64,000 bases of DNA from Zelopaecilomyces penicillatus (lineage: Eukaryota; Ascomycota; Sordariomycetes; Hypocreales; Pseudodiploosporaceae): the NCBI GenBank assembly GCA_005765155.1, contig VCCP01000001.1:7192001-7256000 (forward strand), given 5' to 3'. The translations under genes were made by a program, and so were the position numbers. Below the pieces are notes generated by a model, which had not been told where the DNA came from, made no database searches, and saw nothing but the letters and a program-made list of their open reading frames with translations. Positions 11,021 to 21,619 of this stretch are shown here, in pieces (position 1 is the first letter of the stretch; each line of letters opens with the position of its first letter).

Positions 11021-13106
11021 TCAACTCTCCGTCTTGTTGGGAGGCTCATCCTCACCCTTGTCAAGTTGAGTCCAATCCAATCCAAAACTAACTAAACATG
11101 CCACAACGCATGCTGCGGTGGGCAGGTACTGATGAAATAGCACGAGTAATTAGCATACCTATACATGCGATTGCAGGACACAGAGTCAACCACTTACGAA
11201 TATTCCTGTTACGGCCTCATTATACGCCCTCAGGAAGCCTTGGAATTGTTCTGGCTGGATGAGGGGCCGGATATCCGCAGCCCCGACCTGTAGGACCATG
11301 GTGGCATTGACTTCCGGAGCGTAACGGCGGAGATGAACAGGCAGTTTGTTGTCGAAAATGGTCTGAGAGGCTGAGACAGAAACAGCAGTACCGAGCTGCA
11401 TGAAGAGGTTCAAAACCGACATGCACACGGCTTGTTGTTTCAGTGGGATAAGCTCTTGCACAGAGCTGATAGGCTAAATTGAACTGTATTTAGAAGATGA
11501 TTCAATACCGAATTAAACACGAAGATGGCCATATTGCAACTTACAACCTGGAACGCGAAGCCGCGTCCCATACTGGTGAATATTTGGTAGCCAACCCAGC
11601 GGCTAACCGAGGTTTCCGGCCTAAGCGTGGTGTATAGACCGGAGCCGATGCTGGCGATGAGACTGCCAACAATAGCCCAAGGGGGCAAGTAGCGGAACTT
11701 GCGCACGAGACTTCCAAACGTGATCAGAGCCAACACGTTTGTCACCAACGAAGGTAACAGATAAACTGCACTCCTGCTGGGGTCATCACCCTTGATTGCC
11801 TGGAACCAAAGCGGCAGGAAAAACGGAAGAGTCTGCGAGGCACCGTCCTGAAGGAATATGACAATGCTGCCGATAAAAATGCAACGCTGGGAAAAGCAAG
11901 ACGGCGGGATAAGAGCGGCTTCTCCTTTGGACCATATCCATGCGCAGAACACCATTGTCGCGCTGAAAGCACCACAAAGCAGTCCAATAATGGTGGGAGC
12001 GGACCAGGCGTATCGGGCCCCTCCCCAGGTCAAAGCGATCAGTAACATGACGATGGCCGCCACAAACAGGATGAACCCGATCGGGTCGATGGTTTGCCGC
12101 AGCTTGCCTAGTCCTGTGCCCAACGGAGGTTTCTCAGCCTGTTCGGGTATTCTCATGAACCATACAATGAGGGTGATGGCGCCGCCCATGGGTAACAGCA
12201 TCCAAAAGCCTGAGGACAGGTTTATTAGCAGACGGACGCCACGCATCTTTTTTAATTGAGTGCGCGAGACTGCAAACTCGCGAAGAACGAGTTGAGTGAT
12301 AACATTAACAAAGACTTGACTTACACCAGCGCCAGCCTACCCGGGCGGTCACCACCCCCGCAATGATGGGCCCCGTCATGGATCCCACCGACATCATGGA
12401 GATGGCGATGGCAGACGCCAGGGGCCGGATCTTGGGAGAACAAACGCAGGACATGATGAGCATACAACCGTTGAACTGGCTAGTAGCGTCGAGCCCATTT
12501 ACCGCCCTACCGATGATAAAGACATGGCTCGTCTTAGCTAGGGTAGAGATGACAAGGCCAGCCTCAAAAATGATGATGAAAGCAAGGTAGACGTGTTTGA
12601 TGCGTAACTGCTCGTACAGTTTAGCTGCTATCGGAGTGAGGGCACACCTGGTGGGTGATTAATTGAGCGCGTCCATATATGATGATCTCGTTAAAAGTTG
12701 CTTTCTCAAACCCCCACACGTCATCATTTTGAACCACGTGCCTATAAAAATAGGAACGGGATGAGCAGCAAAAAGACGATAAAGAGACTTACACTGGCAG
12801 CACGTATGCCGCTTCGTACCACGAAATATCTGCAGTAGTGCGGAACTCGTTGGTCAGGGTAGGAATGACGGTCGATAGCATGGTGCTTTCGAGAGCTAGA
12901 AGGTAGATCCCCAAGTACAAACCACCGAGAAGTAGCCAGAGGTGTGGGCCATGGAGGAGGAGAGACTCCTGCATAGCTTCAACTGGTAGCGGATTGGACA
13001 TCAGCCCCTGCTGTTGCGTCTCTTTGGCCATACCAGGCAAGGTTGTTGCCGATATGCCGCTGGTTCCTGTGGAGCTGCCGACCGTGGCCGTCATTTTCTC
13101 CTGCAT
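11021..13106 (-). CDS. DHA2-type MFS efflux transporter, five exons
   Basis: Exons on the minus strand: 13106-12793, 12647-12325, 12209-11545, 11473-11198, 11128-11021. All four introns begin GTAAGT and end AG, and the joined length is 1686 bp (561 residues), divisible by three. The start is the ATG at 13106. The protein has a 60-residue polar N-terminus, then the family layout of many membrane helices: a D-I-S-W-Y-E-A-A-Y block after helix 1, G-R-A-V-N-G in the helix 4 region, W-R-W-C after helix 6, and a G-F-A-F-Q-V-P block with a charged C-terminal tail. This fits the 14-helix DHA2 drug:H+ antiporter family of the fungal plasma membrane. Known relatives export toxins, antifungals or a cluster's own product. 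Lying 365 bp from the NRPS, it was probably the cluster exporter (inference). No premature stop is seen, so it may still work. Confidence 0.9.
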
Positions 13107-15257
13107 AGTTGAAAGACAAGATGGATGGATACTGCGCGTCGAGTTTTGCGAGCTACGAGAACTTGGATTAAGCTTGGTGCGGCGCGTGATGAAGCATGCG
13201 GAATTGAGTAGACAATTATAACCTATTTATTTACTGGAAATATGAGCTATACTGGTGCCTTGAGAACGGGACCCCCGTGCGCGCCGCTGTGATTTAAGAA
13301 GCTTTCCATATTGAGGTTGTTCAATTCACCATGTTTGTTGTTGGTAGTTGTAATTGCAACAGGGAAGCCCGGCAAGCAAATGAATGGACACCCCTTGTCC
13401 AGGACGCTTTTCTTGTCTTATTGTTTTCAAGGCAACCACTTGGTAAATTGGTCCCCTGAAGCGAGCCGTGCCGTGTGGGGGCTCTGCCGACTTGTCCTGC
13501 GACTGCCTAGAATGACTGATGCCTGGGTATATTCACTGCCTAATGTGTGCGTGTTGGATCAGAGCAGTTGGTTCTCACAAAAGAATTTGTACCAAGATTG
13601 GGGAACCAGGCTGGATGTTTCGGTTCTGACAAAACATCACATTCGGTTGGATGACAACGTAAATGAGAGATAGGTGCGGAAAGGCGTCAGAGTACCAACG
13701 ACGACGGTAAAGACAATATGCTCCCATAAAGGTCTGTAAATGATTTGACCCCAGTAAAGTGTGTTGAGTTCAATTAAGGATCCTGCTGAACAACAGTGAT
13801 CAAATTGTCGGAAAGTTGTCTAGCCAGGATTTAAGTATTCTTCAATGCAAGTACAAGCTTTGGGCTGATCTGCTGGTGTCAAGTTGAGGAGATTGGCCAA
13901 CAATTTCCAACAAGTAAAGGGTTCAAAATAAAATACCCTGCTAAGATGAGATTCGTGATGCCAATCTTCTGTCCCGATTGCCTATGATTCCACCAAGTGA
14001 GTTCTACACGGGCATCGAGCTAGCCACTTGATAAGCCACAAAAACCAAGCATGAAGATCAGCACAGGCGAGACGGCAAAGGGCTGTCTAAAGCCGAATTC
14101 CTTGTTTATCGGTCAGAATTATAATATTTGGTTTATAAGAATATAGCGTTTTGCCTTTAGCATCGGGAATTTGAGTATACCAAACAGCAATAGTCTTCAG
14201 AGGTAGCTTGTTGGGTATACTGGTATCTGCTAGGTAACACCACAACCTTCGGGCCTTGCCCCATCTGCAAGGACTGCCAAGCCAAGAAGCAAGGGCAGTC
14301 CTGACCAGTAGCAACCAAAGCCTAATATTCGCACTTGAAACAAACCGGCCGCCCCAACCTGTATTAATGCAAGGGCTGAGTTGTAAGCAGGTTATCAAAG
14401 GTTTAATGCATCAATAACAGGCTCGGACAGATCTTGAAGACGCAGCCGCTGTAAGGGATAAAGTTGTGGCCGTGTTGTGCAGGATGTCTGATTTATGTGA
14501 CGGCTCACAGTTGCTGTATAGGACGGTTGTATTAGGTGCCAATGCAGATGGAATAAGACATCAGGCAGCATACCATTACCTATTGGCAATCAGGTGCACG
14601 GCCAGCCATATGCCTAGATTGATTGATGCATATTGATTGGCTAACATTATTGATCCATCGTTCACTTCTATGCTGTGATGCCTTGCAGAACTGGGCCTGT
14701 TCAGATGCTAGCACCAGCTATGAAGGTTTACCCCATCAAAGCCAAGCCAAATAGAGCATACATCGAGTGCCTTTTGATGCACAAGATGCGTGGCGCCAAT
14801 GGCTGAGGCCACAGAGCTGATATAATTGGAGCGATCAGTAGAAATTGGCTCCTGCAATGTCCATCTCTTGGCAATGCAGTGTCAAGGGGCGGGCCGGGCC
14901 ATTGAAATGCAAAATAAGTCTCACCCTAACCTCCGCCAGCATGTCGACTACATCCTAGTGGTTAAAGACACTGGATGAAAATACAAAATTGACTCTGTTG
15001 AAGACGATTCTCTGAAGTGCATACACTAATGGTAATACGTTATTATAGTACTTGAGTGGATGTATTTAAGGGGTTATCTGTAAGGAGTCATGATGAATAT
15101 GTTTGCTTTTTCGTATCATTTGTCTATTCAAAGCAAAGCCGGCTATGCCATTTAGAACCCGAGTTTATCTGAATTCTTCATATCGGTAATGTAAAATTGA
15201 ATCAACTACACACTTTCCCATTCATTACTCTCTTCATACCGCAATTCGACAAACAGT
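13107..15257. other. Intergenic, about 2.15 kb between divergent MFS and ATP-grasp genes
   Basis: Holds the promoters of two divergently transcribed genes. Short ORFs at 13311-13673 (+) and 14087-14589 (-) show no motif and no coding pattern I trust. I see no tRNA, repeat array or transposon end here. Confidence 0.5.
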
Positions 15258-16622
15258 ATGGCTTCAATTACGCTCGATCACACCATGTGTGATCTGTATG
15301 CTCTTGACAACAGCGATGTGTTACAACCAACTCTGGTATATTATTCTTTGAGCATGAAAGGCAACGTGTCTTCATCACGCAAGTTTACATATCACTCTCA
15401 CTGGCAGACGGAAGACCCCTCTGCTGAAGAAGCAATGGACACAGCCATGCAGCTGAAGAGCTTTCCACAGCGCTATGGGCTATTGGCTGGCAAAATGCGA
15501 GTGGTGATTCTTGACATGGATGTGGATGGCCACGAGAAATCCCATGACGTTGCCCTGAGGGACCGGGGTGACATATACGAGACATATTCCCGCCTTCGGC
15601 AAGATCAACAGCCCATTGTTCATTTTGCACACAACGTCAACGACATCAACGTCAAGTCAGAGTCTCCGTATGCATTGATGCTGCCAATTGACTCATTGTC
15701 TCATCTGCCCCATCTTGTCGACCCCGATGTGCATTATGAGATTTATTCCAAGCGTGGACTAGCTCATTCGGAATTGTCCATGCCACACTCGACTGTGATT
15801 GATACGCTCCTTCTACCGCATCAAGCCAGCGAAAGTCAGTGCGTTGTCCAGGAAGTTGATCGCATGGTCAGCATGCTAGACCTGCAACCCACACCGTTCA
15901 TGGTAAAACTAAACCAGTCCTTGTCCAGTTGGGGTGTTCTCCAAGTATCATCTGACGAGGACCGAACGAAAGTCAAGGAAAGATTACGCTCTCAACTACG
16001 AGGGATGCTGGCTCAACTCAACCCTGCAAACTATCACCTGCACCCATGTTCTCTCATTCTCCAAGAATTTATTACTGGCAGCTTGGTTGCTGTTTCTCTA
16101 TTTGTGACTAAAAAGGGACGCCCTATTTTCATTGCTTGCTGCGAGCAGCGGTTTGATGACCATGGCTTCTGGAGCGGAGGGTGCATTTCGTTTCCTGACC
16201 AAGCAGCCCTGCAGAGGACTTATGCTCAGACGCTGGTCGAAGTGGCCCAATTCTTGCATCGAAAGGGCTATTATGGACCGGCTGGGATAGACATAATTAC
16301 CGACGAAATATCCAAGGAGCAGCATGTGATTGATCTAAATCCTCGTACCACAGGAACCTTTCACCTTGGGCTGCTTGCGGGTCACTTCAAAGAACGAGGA
16401 TTGCATACGTCTACAGTTATAGCCGAGCGTTTCCCTGGCTCGAGGGCTGATTTTGAAGAAACGTTTCAAAGCGAAGTGCAGGATGGAAGTATAGTGATTA
16501 CCTGCTGGATGCATGATGACGAGAGACAGTCGAGCTATGGAGAGATTACGATTGGGGGGGAGAGTTCGTTGGAGATGAAGAAACGGATGGCAAAGGTTAA
16601 GGGCTATACAAGAACTTTATAG
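15258..16622 (+). CDS. ATP-grasp domain protein
   Basis: 454 residues, intronless, ATG at 15258 after a CT- and CA-rich leader typical of fungal 5' UTRs; TAG at 16620. ATP-grasp enzymes join a carboxylate to an amine or thiol through an acyl-phosphate. The C-terminal half has the diagnostic order: an L-I-L-Q-E-F-I block (ATP-binding strand and linker), F-S-G-G-C-I, Y-G-P-A-G-I-D-I (metal-binding strand) and I-D-L-N-P-R (Asn and Arg of the Mg2+/phosphate site, about residues 363-368). The N-terminal half (1-190) is specific to the fungal subgroup often annotated as solid-state-culture-specific ATP-grasp proteins (recalled, not searched). The reading frame looks intact. Its place beside an NRPS and exporter suggests peptide or amide tailoring, but substrate and cluster membership are inference. 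Confidence 0.8.
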   Translation: MASITLDHTMCDLYALDNSDVLQPTLVYYSLSMKGNVSSSRKFTYHSHWQTEDPSAEEAMDTAMQLKSFPQRYGLLAGKMRVVILDMDVDGHEKSHDVALRDRGDIYETYSRLRQDQQPIVHFAHNVNDINVKSESPYALMLPIDSLSHLPHLVDPDVHYEIYSKRGLAHSELSMPHSTVIDTLLLPHQASESQCVVQEVDRMVSMLDLQPTPFMVKLNQSLSSWGVLQVSSDEDRTKVKERLRSQLRGMLAQLNPANYHLHPCSLILQEFITGSLVAVSLFVTKKGRPIFIACCEQRFDDHGFWSGGCISFPDQAALQRTYAQTLVEVAQFLHRKGYYGPAGIDIITDEISKEQHVIDLNPRTTGTFHLGLLAGHFKERGLHTSTVIAERFPGSRADFEETFQSEVQDGSIVITCWMHDDERQSSYGEITIGGESSLEMKKRMAKVKGYTRTL

Positions 16623-17247
16623 GTATATATTGTTACCTAATCTGAATCGCTTTCCTTAATGGAATATTAGCTGCCAAGCAGGTTAAAGAAGTCCCTATTA
16701 GAGAAAGCGTGGTCGCCACTAACCTTAACCAGCAAAGCGCTAGGAAATACATTGAATTGCCGAGGTGATTTCTAGTAAGCCCATTATGACCTGTATCAAT
16801 AGTACTGGTGTTGCGCACAGCGAAAACTTTAGTAGGTAGATATAATAGGTGGTAGGGTTTACTTAGTATGGATAAGAATTTTCTTATGGGATTAAAGCCT
16901 CGAGTTCGAGGTAATTGATTGATAACCTTGATGGATGATCTTGTGCGCTCTGCTATATATTTTATCTTGTGGTTATATCTATATCTCTTTCTTCCGTATC
17001 CTGCAGCCATAATTTTTTGAGCTTTCTAGCTGAGACTGATATCTCGCATTATTCAGCCACTTCTCTCCTCCTTACAGCATCCATATATTTAAGATCTATC
17101 CGAGCTAATTAATCAGTCTCTTGATCTACTGATTACATAGCCTTTATAGTAGTTTAGAAAGCCAAGGTCTTAAGACTGGGGTTTTTAATAACCCTTATAG
17201 GTTATACAAGGCCTGGAAGTATAGGCAGGGCCTATACCGATTCTAAT

Positions 17248-17368
17248 ACTTGGCTTAATTAGCATGAGTCGTCAGGTTGATACTGATGCTCGGCTTAATT
17301 GGCATGAGTGGTCAGGTTGATACTGACGTCTTGGCTCAATTGGCACGAGTGGTTAGGTTGATACTCTT
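17248..17368. repeat. Tandem repeat, about 40 bp x 3
   Basis: Three head-to-tail copies with periods of 40 and 41 bp, each built on the words GGCTTAATTGGCATGAGT and GTCAGGTTGATACT. Copies differ at a few positions, so this is an old array. No reading frame or known element is attached. Confidence 0.75.
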
Positions 17369-17408
17369 GTGAGACTTACTAGGTGGACTTATGAGTGATT
17401 AGGTCAGT

Positions 17409-17425
17409 AGGCGCGTAACGCGCCT
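17409..17425. repeat. Perfect GC-rich inverted repeat
   Basis: AGGCGCG-TAA-CGCGCCT, 7-bp arms with a 3-base centre, in otherwise AT-rich DNA. No neighbouring gene is close enough to assign it a role. Confidence 0.6.
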
Positions 17426-18684
17426 GTTGCCAGGCGGGGCTCTTTTAGCCCTTGATTGATAGCTCTACCTTAGGTAGGCATGATAATCTAAGCAATACAT
17501 TGCTCAGGCTAGATAAAGTCACTGACCAAGCTGCTCAACCTGACAACTGGTAGCTAGGATACTGGTAGCTAGGAGATGTCCGGAGATGCGGCGGCCATGA
17601 AGGAAATTACTATCAAACTTGACAAGGATGGACTCTCTGCTAGACTATTCCGAGTCTAATCTGTGAACATGTTATTCATGGCGGATGGACGCACCAGGCG
17701 ATTATAGGATTAACCCCATGTCTCCTCTGACACGCGATAAGCCAGGTCTTGAAAAAGTTTACCAGTAATTGGTGAGGTGGTGAAACCAGTCAACGCCTTG
17801 TGCACTACGCGCTTTGTAAAGTAGAACTTAGATTTGTTTGCTTATATGACAACATTTGCTTGAGGGCCTCAAGACACGATAATATTCACACCAAGTAAGA
17901 AAGACGGAGCCATTCGCAGGCAAAACACTGGGTACCAATACACCGGGGATGGGAGCAAGGGAAGGAACATTAAACACCAGCCTGGATGGAATCTTTTGAC
18001 AGAAAGGGTAATTCTAAGGGCCACATCCTCAGAGATGACACATTTAGGGCATCCCAACCGGTTTCCCCACTCCCGTGAGAGCGAAGTTACACTGTGGGTT
18101 GGCATGGTGGAGCTCAAGAAGCTTGGCGGTGAGATTAACTATCTTATCTAGGCCTTTACTCACAACAGCTTGGATGTCACCGTGGACGTTTCGCGTATGG
18201 ACGCATTTAAGAGTACTACGACACCGATGCATCCTGTGCAAAAGTCACGCAATCCAGGCGGTACCATACCTCCGACCGAAGCCACTTCAGATTGCTTGGA
18301 AGTATGGCTCATCTTTGGAAGACTGACTGGGCATTGGCTTGGAGAGAAGCCAGAGCGGCAGACTGCATGCTGTATTCATTGTTCTAGAAGAATTATAGTC
18401 GTTGCGCTACAATTTTAGCTGACTGAGAAGCCATCGGTGATGGCCGACGGTGTTTACGGGTTAGGAGCATGGCCTTCTGCTCCAATAGACTTCACCAAGC
18501 TGTGCGCGCGTTCAAGCATGTGATGCATGATCAGTTTAAGGAAGTTCATCAATACAAGTAGTATTAATATAATACAAAAATCCCTGGTTAACATCTTGTA
18601 TATCAAAGGACAGAGCGTGCATTCCTACCCAGGAAGCATTATATAAAGATTGCTGCCACACCCAACTTGTATAATCTCACTTAT

Positions 18685-18978
18685 TCACTGGCATACACTG
18701 TTTGGTGCATTGTCAGAATGCCAAACATCGCGGCAACACGCGTAGAACTTGCTGCAATTGCCTGGTGGAATGTAATGGCATCGCTTGTCGGTGGTAAAAA
18801 CACCACCAACCTTTCCGCAACAATCCCCACTGGCCTTCCCCCACTGTCCACCCTCGTTTTGTGGATTATGACACCACGAGCCGAAGTCGGCGCGTGCTTC
18901 GAGGCTACTGTCGATGGGTGTCCCAACTGCAGCGTTTATAAGCGCTGAGAGAAGCACGGCAAGAGTTGAGAGGTGCAT
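18685..18978 (-). CDS. Small secreted cysteine-rich protein, C-CC-C-C-CC-C pattern
   Basis: 97 residues, intronless, ATG at 18978. The first 19-20 residues form a clear signal peptide (charged-free start, hydrophobic core, cleavage near A-V-G-T), so the protein is probably exported. The mature part has eight cysteines in the order C-CC-C-C-CC-C, with spacings 16, 12, 7, 5 and 13. The order is that of hydrophobins, but the first spacing is too long and the sequence is polar and Gly/Asn-rich, so I do not call it one. Four disulfides are likely. A TATATAA-type box lies about 190 bp upstream on the same strand (near 19165-19176). It could be an effector-like, antimicrobial or wall-associated protein; nothing decides between these. 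Confidence 0.7.
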   Translation of the reverse strand: MHLSTLAVLLSALINAAVGTPIDSSLEARADFGSWCHNPQNEGGQWGKASGDCCGKVGGVFTTDKRCHYIPPGNCSKFYACCRDVWHSDNAPNSVCQ

Positions 18979-20175
18979 GATTTCGCTGATCAGGGAGATG
19001 AAAGTGAGAGTAGGTGTGTCTTCCTCAGCTGCAGGTTCGCCGGTTATGGTTATTGAACCGAGAGATGGGTCTTGAATAACGAATTTGATTGGGTGTTATA
19101 CAAAGAGTAGAATTGACTTGTGTGAGAATGATTTGATGTTTGGAAAATCGGAGGAATTTCCTATGCTTATATATGCTTTCAAATCCCGCTTTCTTACCTG
19201 TTATGTAGGATTCAATGATGAAAACTTGTATGTGCATTTTTTACAGTAAGCACTAGCTATCTTACCCTCGAGTCAGGTACACCATTCTATATTAATAGGG
19301 GTTTGTAAGATTATACAGATTTTGTGGTAAAGCTGTTAAAGAAAAAGTGCAATGATAAAGCAGACTATTAAGTTATTATATTAACGCTTATAGCTGGTTA
19401 CAATTGCTTGACTATTAATTATTATTGTCTGATAAACTGGTTATAGATATCTTATTAAGTATTTATTAAAATTGAGATGTATGACAGGAATAAGCTATGA
19501 GCTTATATGGTTGCCGGTGGGATACCATCCCACCGTCCAATGTACCAAGACAAGAGCTAAACCTGATTAAAACACTGCCTTATGAGTCATTACAACCTAA
19601 TAGCCCTTCTTTCCAGGCCCATATTCATACTTTGAAGCTGTATGTCTTATAAAGCTGTTGTTTAACACCGCGCTTTGTAAACAACTAGTAATATTCTAAA
19701 GAGTAGTTTAATGTTAGAGTAATTATGGATTCAATTAATCATGCCACGCCCCAACTTACTGGTTTTGTAGTAAGAGTAATGCGAAAACCAGAAAGACTAG
19801 GCGTGACACAATTATCAGTCACATGTCGAAATAACATCCTAGCTGTATCAGACCTTTAGCTATCACAGCTTTCTAGGCTCTATTATACATCCGCTCGAAT
19901 TTCTTCGGAGCATATGTTCGTATCTCCGACATACGATCTTAATACAAAACCATGTACAGAAGTGCTATAAAGAGACCGCATCATCCTGAAACTCCTTTGT
20001 CAACATCAACACCATTTCTCAATCACCTCGACACTCTTAACTTTGCATTACTGCATTCAGGTAAACAGCTGATTTATTTACTAATAACTCCCTCCCTGTC
20101 TAAAGAAGCATCTCACAGAGCTTCAATTATAGGCCTCCAGCTTATTTATCTTTTCACAGTCGCCAAATCATCAAA
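18979..20175. other. Intergenic between two divergent secreted-protein genes
   Basis: About 1.2 kb, AT-rich in the centre. TATA-like boxes occur near both ends (about 19165 on minus; 19965 CTATAAAG on plus). A 5' UTR intron of the plus gene is possible: GTAAAC near 20061 followed by a TACTAAT branch-like word. A perfect inverted repeat sits at 19515-19535. Confidence 0.45.
19515..19535. repeat. Perfect inverted repeat, 9-bp arms
   Basis: CGGTGGGAT-ACC-ATCCCACCG in AT-rich sequence between two secreted-protein genes. It could be a dimeric regulator site or the core of a lost MITE; there is no direct evidence for either. Confidence 0.55.
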
Positions 20176-20466
20176 ATGCATTTCATCAACATCCTCAGCA
20201 CTCTCGCTCTTGCTGGCCTCTCTATCGCCGCTCCGGCCTCGATCGATCTTACTAATCGTCAACTTACGTGCAACTCGTTTGCTTCTGATGCATGCACCAC
20301 CTGCCCAGAGGGCTATTACTGTAGGAGGAGTGCTAATAAGCACGTTGGTGGCCAGTGTTTCCGCAGGACACCTTGCAGCCTTGGAGGAGCACCTTGTCCA
20401 GAAGATTATTACTGCAGAAGGAGTACCGATGAGAAGTCTAATACCTATTGCTTTCGTCTGCCTTAG
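20176..20466 (+). CDS. Small secreted cysteine-rich protein with a duplicated CPE-YYCRRS motif
   Basis: 96 residues, intronless, ATG at 20176. A signal peptide covers about residues 1-19 (cleavage after an A-L-A-G-L-S-I-A-A-P stretch). The mature protein contains two tandem modules, each C-P-E-x-Y-Y-C-R-R-S then 6-8 residues to C-F-R. The second module lies near the C-terminus, which ends C-F-R-L-P. Ten cysteines in all, suggesting two small disulfide-stabilised loops formed by internal duplication. I recognise no named family. Upstream is a TATA-like box (19965) and a possible leader intron. It belongs to a run of three secreted-protein loci, the third being the LysM-WSC pseudogene. Effector-like or antimicrobial functions are only possibilities. 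Confidence 0.7.
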   Translation: MHFINILSTLALAGLSIAAPASIDLTNRQLTCNSFASDACTTCPEGYYCRRSANKHVGGQCFRRTPCSLGGAPCPEDYYCRRSTDEKSNTYCFRLP

Positions 20467-20824
20467 TATCGATAGGCACTTGGCGTATACTGTTGGATAA
20501 TACCGAATCAAATCCAGCAAGTTGTTATAATTTGCTTAAGGGGAACAAATATGTTCTTGGTAATACAACTCTATATAGATAATACAAGTATTATAATATA
20601 GCTAGACCAGCCTGGCTGAGTAATTAGCAGGGTTGGTGTAAAGTGAACAAAAGCTACAGCGATATGTAAGTGAATGTCTATTCCATAAGCAAGCCTGGCA
20701 TGTCTGTTGTTGAATCAAATATCTTGTATTAGGCTGACTAGACTATTTAGAACTGCGTTGCTGACTTCTGCCCCCCCCCTCCAAGCACATCTGCATAATT
20801 TTGAAAACAACTTCAAGAGGTTAA
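20467..20824. other. Intergenic between convergent loci
   Basis: 358 bp of AT-rich DNA with a short C-run near 20771. No gene or repeat supported. Confidence 0.5.
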
Positions 20825-21619
20825 CTAGAACAGCGCGCGATACTTCTTGGCTCCGGACTTGGCCGTTTGTGTTTCCAGAACCTTGCCTTCCTTTGAAGAG
20901 GATGTCTCGTTTTGCCCTTTGGAAACCCCAGCTCCACTTGTGGACGTCGCTCTCAAATGATCGGTATCATAGACGACCTTGAAGATATTGAGGCGATCTA
21001 TGCCACCACAAATCTCATTCTTATCACCACTACACGGTATGTTGCAGTCAGACTAGTTGCGGACACGCTCGCTGGGGACAAAGCTGTTGCAGCGGCACTG
21101 ATTGCCACCTGTGACGCCCGCAAGTTCCATGTCCGCAAAGTAGCAGGTGTCCTGGCAATCGGATATTGTTAAATCTGGATCCCCTTCCTCTCCATTCATC
21201 CGTTTGATAGATGAGACACCAGAAGTGTCATTTTAGCAGCCCAAAGCCTCCCATGACGTCGGAGAAGGAAGCCGGCCAGCCGTGTCTATTGAGATGGTAG
21301 CGATGTCTGTTGTTGTTGATGTGGTGGGTATTCTTGTCCTGGAAAACTCGACCATCCTTTCCTTCGTCACAATACAGTATGACTGAAATCTCTATGGCTT
21401 GCAATCGAGACTGACGGAAGGATTCCACTCTGTGAATTGCTCGGGGGTGATGCGCTAGTAGTCTCGGGTTTCCTCGCATGTTTTATTTCTGTCGTTGTCA
21501 TACCACTCGATACAGGATGCGATTGTGGCAGGATCCTATTGTAAACCTGGAGAGGGGTAAGAAACGCAAAGGCGCGGTGTGAAAGTGAGCGCCAAGACCG
21601 AAATGGAGATGATTCTCAT
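20825..21619 (-). pseudogene. LysM-WSC secreted protein, pseudogene with five stops
   Basis: Read from ATG 21619 to TAG 20825-20827, one frame of 264 codons holds with no insertion or deletion. It has a signal peptide (1-20), then a LysM-type chitin-binding block with C-I-E-W-Y, I-T-P-E-Q-F and W-N-P-S-V, then a Thr-rich linker (about 95-115), then a WSC carbohydrate-binding domain with G-G-N-Q-C-R-C and C-S-G-D-x3-I-C-G-G. Five nonsense codons interrupt it: TAG 21538-21536, TAG 21457-21455, TAG 21394-21392, TAA 21235-21233 and TAG 21055-21053. The second and third stand where LysM proteins have Trp, so TGG to TAG; the fifth fits CAG to TAG. Both are RIP-type transitions. Intact LysM proteins bind chitin and can hide fungal walls from plant immunity or decorate chitinases. 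This copy cannot be translated whole. Confidence 0.85.

Larger units (their letters stand above)
16623..18684. other. Gene-poor interval with short repeats
   Basis: About 2 kb with rising AT content. It contains a three-copy tandem repeat, a small perfect hairpin and, at roughly 18020-18415 (+), an ORF remnant of about 130 codons with one internal TAG (18150) and no family I recognise. The minus-strand 125-codon frame at 16633-17010 has no motif. No intact gene is supported. Confidence 0.45.

Noticed and set aside
13311..13673. 120-codon ORF upstream of the MFS gene
   Set aside because: No ATG start, no recognisable domain, and it sits in the promoter interval of the divergent genes.
16880..16925. 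tRNA-like B-box (GAGTTCGAGGT) as a tRNA or SINE
   Set aside because: No matching A-box, acceptor stem or anticodon arm can be drawn around it.
18690..18948. Overlapping ORFs on the plus strand of the cysteine-rich gene
   Set aside because: Shadow frames; only the minus frame has a signal peptide and ordered cysteines.
18685..18978. Calling the C-CC-C-C-CC-C protein a hydrophobin
   Set aside because: The first cysteine spacing is too long, the third slightly short, and the sequence lacks the hydrophobic stretches of class I/II members.
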